Positions 8,365-14,958 of a DNA stretch of 64,000 nt are shown here, in pieces. The stretch comes from UBA6136 sp044351045 (lineage in GTDB: Bacteria; Pseudomonadota; Gammaproteobacteria; Methylococcales; Methylococcaceae): positions 62,001 through 126,000 of the forward strand of contig JBILGM010000001.1 in NCBI GenBank assembly GCA_044351045.1, given 5' to 3'. The stretch's first letter is position 1. Every line of letters begins with the position of its first letter. Below the pieces are notes generated by a model. That model ran no database searches, was not told where the DNA came from, and saw nothing but the letters and a program-made list of their open reading frames with translations. The position numbers were made by a program, and so were the translations under genes.

Positions 8365-8712
8365 TCAGCTTTCCCGGTGCACGCAGCGCTCAAAGGCCGG
8401 CAGGTGTCGGTCCCGAGATGCGGATTGCAGATTAAGGAGGACCCGCCGGACATCCGGCTCGGATGTTTCCGCCAAAATCCGATCGTACATTGTCATGTTG
8501 TCCTGTTCGAACTCGGCGGCTTGCTGACAGACTTCCTTCAGCGTTGGCGTTACCGTGATATGGCAGGGCCAGTGGTCGACGGGGAATTCTATTTGGTAAG
8601 TCTCGAACAAGCGTAGCAGGGCTTCCACATGCCGGCCCTCGGCTTCATGAACATTGATGAAGGGCCGGACCGGTAAGCGCCACGCATGGTCAACTCCTGT
8701 AGTATCTCGCAA
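8365..8712 (-). pseudogene. 5'-truncated DUF2202 (ferritin-like) gene
   Basis: The minus-strand frame encodes RPFINVHEAEGRHVEALL, a middle part ending in AAEFEQDNMTMYD, and LQSASRDRHLPAFERCV. These are the second to fourth helices of DUF2202, a ferritin-like four-helix family. The first helix with its acidic metal ligands (compare EEEKMARDLYLNF in the intact DUF2202 protein at 14332-14886) is missing. The frame can begin only at a TTG (8710-8712), and AT-rich unrelated DNA starts right behind it. An ATG with a good GGAG site at about 8690 lies in another frame, which also suggests a frameshift near the 5' end. I infer a remnant, although a shortened protein cannot be excluded. Confidence 0.6.
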
Positions 8713-8807
8713 AGTATATTATTTTATCATAAATATCAATTGGATGGGTTGATTATATCGCCCCAACCAAGGCCAACCCCTTAATCCATGCGGCTTCCAG
8801 CCAGCAG

Positions 8808-8880
8808 AAAATCAGCAGCCTAATGACCCCGCACTTGTATGTGCCTCGATATAATTAAATATCTAGGTAGCTGCTGATTT
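8808..8880. repeat. Palindromic, three-way-junction-like structured element
   Basis: An 11-bp perfect inverted repeat, AAATCAGCAGC (8808-8818) and GCTGCTGATTT (8870-8880), extends inward by CTA/TAG past a GTA bulge. Between the arms lie two smaller hairpins: GCAC-6 nt-GTGC and GATAT-6 nt-ATATC. The strand could fold as a stem with two side arms. It lies in AT-rich DNA between two minus-strand genes. It may be a REP/MITE-like repeat, a folded recombination site or a terminator; there is no T-run to favour the last. Confidence 0.45.
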
Positions 8881-8903
8881 GCTAAATATATAGTTCCAGA
8901 TAG

Positions 8904-9224
8904 TTACTCAAATTCAAGCTCGAGAGAGCTATCACAGAAGTCGTGTAACGCTGGAGCGGATTCAGATCCATCAAAATAGACAGCAGTTACATACTGCTTA
9001 CATTCCTGATTGTTCGTGCTTTCAGACCAAACTAACGTCATTGACTCACCTGCCTTAATTCCAGAGCCAATATCAAACTCACCCCAACTCTTCTTATCTT
9101 CCGAGGTAAGGATTTTCTTCATTTTTTGTTTCGTTTTATTGTGTACCACAAATGAGTAATCAGACATGGCGATGCCAGAAGAAATAGAAAGACCAATGGC
9201 GAGTATTATGTTTATGATTTTCAT
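8904..9224 (-). CDS. Small secreted protein, unknown function
   Basis: The 106-residue product starts with a clear signal peptide (MKIINIILAIGLSISSGIAM, cleavage near residue 20). The mature part of about 85 residues has two cysteines (in NNQECKQY and HDFCDSS) that could form a disulfide, and an acidic end (LELEFE). It resembles small periplasmic proteins with a VVHNKTKQKMKKIL-type beta start, but I cannot name a family. The codons are AT-rich, unlike the flanking feo genes, suggesting horizontal acquisition along with the neighbouring AT-rich gene. No partner gene is evident. Confidence 0.55.
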   Translation of the reverse strand: MKIINIILAIGLSISSGIAMSDYSFVVHNKTKQKMKKILTSEDKKSWGEFDIGSGIKAGESMTLVWSESTNNQECKQYVTAVYFDGSESAPALHDFCDSSLELEFE

Positions 9225-9545
9225 GCTTATAACTAAAATTAAATTTAAAAAGCTTGAGGCTATGGGTGTTTCGTCAGTTAACGAGTATCTATTGAATCAA
9301 TAAAAGCTTAGGTTTATGCGCTAAAACCCTCCATGGAAAAAATTGACAACAAGGTCTATGAGATTGGTTTATTATAAATAATCTTAATAATATTCTGGCT
9401 GATAGTGTTGAATATAGGAGTCCACATGAATGCCAAAATACCAATACAGAAAAAACGATAGTGTGCGAGCCATGATCGAAATTGTATTTATTCTAAGTTA
9501 ACGAAGAATATATGTTTCTTTTGAAGATAGCTATTATTCAATAAA
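9225..9545. other. AT-rich intergenic stretch
   Basis: About 320 bp between two minus-strand genes. I see no open frame worth calling, no RNA gene and no strong terminator. It should contain the promoter of the small secreted protein (start at 9224), but no convincing -35/-10 pair stands out in this AT-rich sequence. Confidence 0.4.
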
Positions 9546-10357
9546 TCACCGTTTTTTTTCGAGCACCCATGGTGATCTTTCAGTGCCATCTACATTCCCG
9601 TACCAACCATCTAGCACTGCGCCATCATCGGACAGTTTAAACTCCATAGGACCTGAGATTATGTCCTTTGGTTTTTTAACGGGGGCTTCTGTCCAAGTAC
9701 CTTGGACCAGATTGACGGCCACAATTTCTGCTTCGAACGTACCCTCTGTCTTAATTCCTTTGTCGCTCTCATAGGAATATTTTCCAACTAACTTATTTCC
9801 ATTTTGGACAATGGCAATATCCTCTGTTGTTGAGGAGGTCCATATTCCACTCAATTCAAAGGTGGGTTTTGCAGGGACTGCAACCGGTGCAACCACCTGC
9901 TCTACAGGGGGCGTTAGTGTCTTATTTTCAACCGGCAGAACTGATGGCGGTGGGATAGAGTTGTTTGAGGTGATAATCGGCTCGGATGATGCCGTTATCC
10001 CAGCCTCCGGAGTTTGAGCAGCAAAGAAAATAGTTACCGCAAAAATGATGACGGATCCTAGGGTGGTTAACACACCGATCAGAATGCCCCAAAAATCCCA
10101 CTTTCTTTGAACGGCATTGAAATGTTCAATACTGTCCCATTTACGGTTTTTCCATGCCCATTCTCTGCCTTTATATCCAAGAACAAAGGGCATAATAATG
10201 GCCCCTACCCCGGTAAAGCAAAGAAGACTAATCCAAGTTTCATTAAATACACCCCAGATCCAATTTAGAAAAAAACCACCCAAGACCATTTATAGATGCT
10301 TTCTGGGAATTCCGACGAGGATGAGCTCACGCTTTCTTGCGCGGGTATATTGTTCAT
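9546..10357 (-). pseudogene. Frameshifted membrane protein with W-rich N-terminal domain and beta C-terminal domain
   Basis: The main frame (from 10289) encodes a tryptophan-rich membrane region (LNWIWGVFNETWISLL, then GYKGREWAWKNRKWDSIEHF), further helices near residues 68-90, a Pro/Val-rich linker and a C-terminal beta domain of about 100 residues beginning LSGIWTSSTTEDI. Relatives of the first domain start with an upstream segment ending in a Y-K-x-W-x-W-G pattern. That segment is present here from an ATG at 10357 with a good AGGAGT site, as MNNIPAQESV through PESIYKWSW, but it is in another frame and stops at 10265-10267. One base missing near 10275-10285 (a G/T-rich run) explains this. 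It is either a real frameshift or a sequencing error. AT-rich codons suggest transfer. Confidence 0.6.
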
Positions 10358-10380
10358 TAGTAATTAACTCCTAAGATTAA

Positions 10381-10709
10381 AATGGACGCGTTAGCGCACG
10401 CTTTAATTGTCAAGGCGGATTCAAATCTGAAGTGCAACATCTGAAGCGTGGTGCTAGATGGAGTCAAACTCCTAATTGGATTCTCATTACCGATCCGAAA
10501 CCGCATGATGCTTTTCGGTCAATAGCAGCCAAGACTGGGCACGCAATATTGGTGCCACACTCTAAAGTAACTCTTTATCCGTGTTGTTATAGAGCGTCAG
10601 GTGCCCGGAGCGCTCAAGCTTGGTGCCTACTTTAATGGCTTGCACCAGGAGTGAGCAAGCGATTAGGTCTTGCCTTTTTCTGGCTCTCTTCCGTTTTGAG
10701 TGGAAAGTT
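10381..10709. other. Intergenic stretch without recognisable gene
   Basis: About 330 bp between the frameshifted membrane-protein gene and a transposase remnant. Short frames exist but have no coding character, and no tRNA or repeat is evident. It may hold degraded flanks of the insertion sequence. Confidence 0.4.
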
Positions 10710-10985
10710 TCATGAGGCGACGGCGTGAGCGAAGGGATTGGCCGGCAGGTACTGCAGCGCCCCTGTGGTCAGGAAGATGATGTTGATGAGGCTTGTGAGT
10801 GACTGAAAGCCTTAGGCTCTGACGATGGCGGCCTTAATCTGGCTGTTGTTGTTTTCTGCGGCGGCATTGCGGGCACTCAGCCGGTAGGCAGCCAAAATGC
10901 CGGGGAGATGGGCCTTCAAGGTTTTACCCTAGCGTTTGAAGGGTTCCAGCCGACTACGTCGGGCCCAAGAGATCCAGTATCGAAA
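10710..10985 (-). mobile_element. ISL3-like transposase remnant (C-terminal part, two nonsense codons)
   Basis: The minus strand reads in one frame FRYWISWARRSRLEPFKR-stop-GKTLKAHLPGILAAYRLSAR, then NAAAENNNSQIKAAIVRA-stop-GFQSLTSLINIIFLTTGAL, ending at a TGA at 10710-10712. The order (SRLEPFKR, LKxHLPGIL, NAAxExxNSQIK, GFxS, terminal hydrophobic strand) matches the C-terminus of ISL3-type transposases. In-frame stops lie at 10929-10931 and 10812-10814, and the N-terminal two thirds are not recognisable upstream. No terminal inverted repeats could be defined. The element is dead, but its arrival probably truncated the adjacent membrane-protein gene. Confidence 0.65.
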
Positions 10986-11076
10986 CAAGGGCTCGGGTGT
11001 TTCTCCATGAGTATTTTGTGAACCCCGACGCCATCTGCAAGGTCACGGCCCCGGACTCGCGTCGCCAGGTGCTCGA

Positions 11077-11433
11077 TTGTCTGCGGAGTTTGGGGCGGAG
11101 CGCAATTTCCTGCTGGCGTTGACCGGGATGGTTCTGTTGGCATTCGTCGTAAATGCGGTCCAGTTGGTCTGTTCCGCCGGCTTGCCGGCGATTTACATCC
11201 AAGTGCTTGCACTCAGTCACCTGCCATCCTGGCAATATCATGCCTATCTAATGCTCTGCATTCTGGTCTTCATGCTGGATGACCTGTTTGCGTTTTTCGT
11301 GGCCATGAAGACACTCAAAATCACCGGGTTGACCGGCAGCTATCTCCGGCAGGCGCATCTGATCGGTGGGGCGGTCATGGTCCTGATTGGATTGATGCTG
11401 CTGTTCAGGCCCGAATGGTTGAGTTTCGGCTAA
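11077..11433 (+). pseudogene. 3' fragment of a larger membrane-protein gene
   Basis: The frame encodes NFLLALTGMVLLAFVVNAVQ, then VCSAGLPAIY, ILVFMLDDLFAFFVAMKTL and a closing FRPEWLSFG. This resembles the last 110 residues of bacterial membrane proteins of about 400 residues, some with an N-terminal thioredoxin- or glutaredoxin-like region; the recall is moderate. At least three membrane helices are visible, with an NAVQLVCSAGLP motif containing a cysteine. The first residues (MSAEFGAER) come from the junction with the transposase remnant, so there is no native start. The last 17 codons recur at 14150-14200. Confidence 0.6.
11383..11433 (+). repeat. Repeated gene tail, copy 1
   Basis: These last 51 bp of the truncated membrane-protein gene (encoding LIGLMLLFRPEWLSFG and stop) are nearly identical to 14150-14200 in the same orientation. 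There are four differences, all synonymous: ATT/ATC, TTG/TTA, AGT/AGC and TTC/TTT. Confidence 0.8.
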
Positions 11434-11620
11434 GGCCCAACAGGGCCTATGCCTTTGCCGCCATTAAAAGCCGGATGCAGCGTTGGCTGCTATCGGTACC
11501 CGCCACACTCGATAAGATCGAGAGATTGTTCACCGAGCTGATGCGGAACCTTATTGCTTTCGTGTCAGGGGCTGCAAAACCCAGAAACATGGACAGAAAA
11601 CCGTATAAACAGGTGACGGT

Positions 11621-11932
11621 CTACTTCGATGCATAAAACGGAGAAAGCATGCCGATATTGGCATCCGCCGTGATGTCACCATCAAAGAGCTTGACTGATA
11701 GATTTCCATTGACCTGCTTAACAAATGGAATCAGCAACCCATCGATATAGGTCTGGGCATTATCAATTGAGTCGAACTCATAGAATCCGCCGACCGTTTG
11801 GTTATTAATGCCGCTTAGCCAGGTCTTTGACTTGAGCCCAGCATATTTCTTCATCTCAACATTGATGGGCTGCCAATCGATCTGGTCAAAAGGGATAGCG
11901 ACCTGAAATTCCGCATATAAAAAAACTTTCAC
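11621..11932 (-). CDS. YdhR-like small monooxygenase-fold protein
   Basis: The 103-residue protein has the dimeric alpha-beta barrel pattern of YdhR/ABM-type proteins: VKVFLYAEFQVAIPFDQIDW at the start, KSKTWLSGINNQTVGGFYEF in the middle and VKLFDGDITADANIG near the end. YdhR is a putative monooxygenase acting on unidentified, possibly aromatic substrates. I chose the GTG at 11932 because AGGAG lies just before it; the in-frame ATG at 11950 would put the ribosome-binding site inside the coding sequence. It is the last gene of a minus-strand cluster after a methyltransferase and an SDR, suggesting they handle one small molecule. Confidence 0.7.
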   Translation of the reverse strand: MKVFLYAEFQVAIPFDQIDWQPINVEMKKYAGLKSKTWLSGINNQTVGGFYEFDSIDNAQTYIDGLLIPFVKQVNGNLSVKLFDGDITADANIGMLSPFYASK

Positions 11933-11975
11933 AGTATCTCCTGAATGCAATGGTGGGGTTGAACAAGTGGTTCGA

Positions 11976-12710
11976 TCAGAATGACTCTTTGAAGGGCCTG
12001 AGATCCAGTTCGTGGGTCCAGGCGCTTGGATGTTGCTGATGCATGGCCCAGTAGGTCTGGGCTATGGCATCCAGTTGCAACAGTCCGTCGGTACCCTTGC
12101 TTGCGACAAGTCCCGGGAACTGGCTATGCGCACGTTCACCATCGATCACACCGTCAATGACGGTATGGATGACATGAATGCCTTGCGGCCCAAATTCCCG
12201 AGCCATTCCCTGAGCCAGTGCCTTGACACCCGCCTTTGCAGCTGCAAATGCAGTAAATGGGGGTCTGGCTCTGAGTGATGCCGTTGCTCCTGTAAAAAAC
12301 ACGGTGCCTTGTCGCTGCGGCAGCATCTTTTTGATGGCCTCTCGGCCAAACAGAAATGCGCCCAGCGTGTTTTGTTCCCAGAGGGTGGTGAACAAGGTCA
12401 GATCCGTTTCCAAAAGTGGGGCAGAGGCATTGGTATCCACGTTATAAACGGCGATGGCCAATGCCCTATTTTTCTCAGTCGCTGTCTCGAATAAGCGTTC
12501 TATATCGCTCTCGCTGGTTGCATCAGCCACTACGGGCAGAGCAGCACCCCCCTTGCGGGAGATGCTGTCGGCAACCCGATCAAGTTTTTCGGCACTCCGT
12601 CCAGCAATGACCACGGTAAGCCCTTGCGCCGCAAAGTGCTTAGCCAAGGCTGCGCCTAATCCTTCCATTGGACCAACGCCCAATACGAGGGCGGTCATCT
12701 CATTCGTCAT
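11976..12710 (-). CDS. SDR-family protein lacking the catalytic tyrosine (SDR c10-like)
   Basis: The 244-residue protein has a short-chain dehydrogenase fold with an altered glycine-rich motif (LVLGVGPMEGLGAALA, residues 9-24), VADAT at residues 61-65 and the segment PPFTAFAAAKAGVKALAQ. The position of the catalytic Tyr is Phe155, while Lys159 and Ser145 are kept. This is the pattern described for SDR subgroup c10, which lacks Tyr and has an incomplete glycine motif. It may reduce a substrate by a changed mechanism or bind NAD(P) as a partner. The ATG at 12710 fits the fold; one at 12740 would overlap the previous gene's stop. Confidence 0.8.
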   Translation of the reverse strand: MTNEMTALVLGVGPMEGLGAALAKHFAAQGLTVVIAGRSAEKLDRVADSISRKGGAALPVVADATSESDIERLFETATEKNRALAIAVYNVDTNASAPLLETDLTLFTTLWEQNTLGAFLFGREAIKKMLPQRQGTVFFTGATASLRARPPFTAFAAAKAGVKALAQGMAREFGPQGIHVIHTVIDGVIDGERAHSQFPGLVASKGTDGLLQLDAIAQTYWAMHQQHPSAWTHELDLRPFKESF

Positions 12711-12736
12711 GGGTGTACCTTCATCTTTGCTGGCAA

Positions 12737-13393
12737 TCAAACCGCTCTAGCGAAAACCAGGGAGAAATTATTGGCTGGCATATCGATGATCTCCTGAAGC
12801 GCCATCCCATGTTGACTCGCGGCCTGCTTGAGGTCGGCCACATCCTTCAGACCCCACTCCGGTACCTGGTGGGATGACAGTGTTTTATGGAATTCTTCAT
12901 TGGATTCAGTGGTGAATCCTCCCTCTACCCTGAATGGGCCGTAAATCAGCAAGATGCCGTTTTCGCTGAGTAGATGCGAGGCGCATTCCATCATTCCATC
13001 GGCAATGGAGATTGGCGCGACCTGAAAGATGTTGATGCAGAAGATAGCATCGAAACTGCCTTTTTCGCCCGGATTGAACCAAGTATCCGGGTCCGTTAAA
13101 TCCAGGTGAACTGGATCGGCAATGTTGTCGTGACCATGATCAGCCGTGAGCTGCTTGATGTTGTCAAAAACCGCTTGATCCTTGTCGCTAGGATGGAAGT
13201 GAAGGTGATCGAAATGGGGTGCGAAAAAGTTGATGTGCATTCCGCTGCCGCTGGCCATTTCCAGAATTCTGCCGCTGTCTTTGGGAAGCTTTTCCTTCAG
13301 CACGCCCAGGATGGGGTCACGGTTGCGGTTGCCGGCCCAAGCCACATATTCACTCAGCGGGTGCGGATTCAAGGGTGGTTTAGTATCGGTCAT
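12737..13393 (-). CDS. DUF938 SAM-dependent methyltransferase-like protein
   Basis: The 218-residue product belongs to DUF938, a class I methyltransferase-like family. RNRDPILGVL near the start, the SAM-binding motif I region RILEMASGSGMHINFFA (about residues 43-60) and FDAIFCINIFQVAPI (motif IV area) are visible. The substrate is unknown for the family. The ATG at 13393 follows a strong GGAGGAG site, so I do not use the longer 5' extension. It is the first gene of the minus-strand cluster methyltransferase, SDR, YdhR-like. Confidence 0.85.
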   Translation of the reverse strand: MTDTKPPLNPHPLSEYVAWAGNRNRDPILGVLKEKLPKDSGRILEMASGSGMHINFFAPHFDHLHFHPSDKDQAVFDNIKQLTADHGHDNIADPVHLDLTDPDTWFNPGEKGSFDAIFCINIFQVAPISIADGMMECASHLLSENGILLIYGPFRVEGGFTTESNEEFHKTLSSHQVPEWGLKDVADLKQAASQHGMALQEIIDMPANNFSLVFARAV

Positions 13394-13710
13394 GACGGTC
13401 TCCTCCAGATGTATTAATTGTTGATTGATCGCCCCAGCATTCTGATGTGTCAGACAAGATCGGCGACGCACCTATGAAGCAAGTTATGAGCCAATTCTTT
13501 GAGGCCTGATCAGTCAAAAAATCAGGGGGTTAGAGACATAAAGGTGAATTCTTAGAGAAGCGTGACTTCACTTGGTGAAGCAGGGCTTCTCTGGAATCCG
13601 GTCTGATGTGACTAAGCAAGAATGGCCGAACATTGCCGGTTCGGGTGACCGGGATGGGGATGACGCATGAGACCGAGAGGACATTTCCACCGATCAATGC
13701 GCACCCCGGC
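13394..13710. other. Intergenic stretch with nested hairpin
   Basis: No gene is evident. At 13554-13592, AGAGAAGC and GCTTCTCT (perfect 8-bp arms) enclose an inner hairpin, CTTCAC-3 nt-GTGAAG. A weaker hairpin (CCTGAT/ATCAGG, 13505-13526) lies nearby. No T-run follows the larger structure, so a terminator is not certain. This side of the methyltransferase should also contain its promoter. Confidence 0.4.
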
Positions 13711-14250
13711 ATGATCATTCGCACCACTATTGCGGTGCCGGACGCTGAGCGCGAGGTGGCTGTCTCACTGTGGCACAGCGGCCGCCGCGCCTAGTGCACG
13801 GCCCTGATTGACGGGTTCATCCGTGAGGTGGGCGTGCGACCGACCTCTCGAACCGTTGATAGCGGACCTTTCTTTGGTGTCGAGTTCGACGAGTACTGCG
13901 CAGGTTTCACGCCCGAGCAATGCGTCATGGCCGGCCGCGACCTGGACGGCGCGATACCCCGGGTGGGCCTTGCCACCTACTCCGAGATCACTCGCCACGC
14001 TTGGCCGGCTGACGGCGTCGCTGCGTTACTTGATCAGATCGAGCGCCACCAAATCAGCCCTGTGCTAGAGCCGCCATGCGTGTCGGGCGGCCTACAGACC
14101 GGTAAGGTTATCATTGAGCCAGTCGACGAGGTGCCTGGCCGCTTTTCGCCTGATCGGATTGATGCTGCTGTTCAGGCCCGAATGGTTAAGCTTTGGCTAA
14201 CCGGCGGTTTCCCTGGGGGTTGTGATCTCGCTGGCTTGAAAATTGGGTGA
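13711..14250 (+). pseudogene. Unrecognised reading frame with internal TAG and a foreign 3' end
   Basis: One frame runs from ATG 13711 to 14250, interrupted only by a TAG at 13792-13794. Its parts (MIIRTTIAVPDAEREVAVSL; LIDGFIREVGVRPTSRTV; FDEYCAGFTPEQCVMAGRDL) look coding, but I cannot name the family. From 14150 on, the DNA is the repeated tail of the membrane-protein gene read in the wrong frame, so the true 3' end has been replaced. It is best read as a rearranged remnant. Confidence 0.4.
14150..14200 (+). repeat. Repeated gene tail, copy 2
   Basis: Read in its own frame, this segment encodes LIGLMLLFRPEWLSFG and stop. It matches 11383-11433 at 47 of 51 bases with only synonymous changes. 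It is joined at 14150 to unrelated sequence and is not preceded by the rest of the gene. Confidence 0.8.
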
Positions 14251-14331
14251 GTGCGTCAACATGTCGCATTGTGTTTCGGCTGAAGCGGCCTAAATTCCAA
14301 TATGAGGGTTAATTAATATTGGAGAAAGATC

Positions 14332-14886
14332 ATGAAGACGAAATTTTTTACGAGCCTGCTGGTTGTTTTGTTGAGTGTGGGTTTCTTCACGGATGCGTGG
14401 TCCGCGGGTCGGAGAGGCGGTGAGTCTGCCGGCGTTGTTCAGGCGCTCACGCAAGGCGAGATCGATACGCTCAAGTTCATAAGGGAGGAGGAGAAGATGG
14501 CCCGCGATCTTTACCTGAACTTCGATCAGTTTTATGCCGCCTCAGGTGTCCGTGTGTTTGGCAACATCGCTCGGTCAGAGCAAAAGCACATGGATGCGGT
14601 AAAGAAGTTGCTGACCATCTACGGCATAGAAGACCCGGTCACAGATGACGCAGTCGGTGTTTTGGCGAACGATCAACTGAAGTGTCTCTATCAGGAACTG
14701 TTGCTGAGAGGTGAAGCGAATCTGATTGAGGCCTTCAAGGTTGGGGTTCTAATCGAGGAAACGGATATCGTTGATCTGGCCAAGGCCATTGCGGAAACGG
14801 ACAAACACAATATCGAACGGGTCTATCAGAATCTGTTGAAGGGTTCTGAAAACCACCTTCGCGCCTTTAGCCGGCAGCTTCAATAA
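14332..14886 (+). CDS. Secreted DUF2202 ferritin-like protein
   Basis: The 184-residue protein begins with a signal peptide (MKTKFFTSLLVVLLSVGFF, cleavage near WSAG), so it acts in the periplasm. The mature part is a DUF2202 four-helix domain: LKFIREEEKMARDLYLNF (first helix with Glu ligands, about residues 45-62), NIARSEQKHMDAVKKLL and AETDKHNIERVYQNLL. These Glu/His helices resemble a ferritin-type metal site; iron binding or oxidation is inferred. GGAGAAAGATC precedes the ATG, and a good terminator follows. It is monocistronic. A truncated relative lies at 8365-8712. Confidence 0.85.
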   Translation: MKTKFFTSLLVVLLSVGFFTDAWSAGRRGGESAGVVQALTQGEIDTLKFIREEEKMARDLYLNFDQFYAASGVRVFGNIARSEQKHMDAVKKLLTIYGIEDPVTDDAVGVLANDQLKCLYQELLLRGEANLIEAFKVGVLIEETDIVDLAKAIAETDKHNIERVYQNLLKGSENHLRAFSRQLQ

Positions 14887-14903
14887 TAACGTCCCCTTGA
14901 TTG

Positions 14904-14937
14904 CCCCCCGGCATCCGATGCCGAGGGGTAATTTTTT
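14904..14937 (+). terminator. Rho-independent terminator after the DUF2202 gene
   Basis: A GC-rich stem (CCCC-CGGCAT with ATGCCG-A-GGGG, loop CCG, one bulged A) is followed by TAATTTTTT. It lies 18 bp after the stop codon and also separates the gene from the convergent regulator gene. Confidence 0.8.
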
Positions 14938-14958
14938 GCATGGTTCGCCAAGGCATGG

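Noticed and set aside
10381..10680. Possible tRNA gene
   Set aside because: No acceptor-stem pairing, T-loop GTTCRANNC or cloverleaf could be built; the resemblance was a single short hairpin.
11415..11636. A 73-residue plus-strand frame after the truncated membrane protein
   Set aside because: Begins inside the repeated gene tail and has no coding features.
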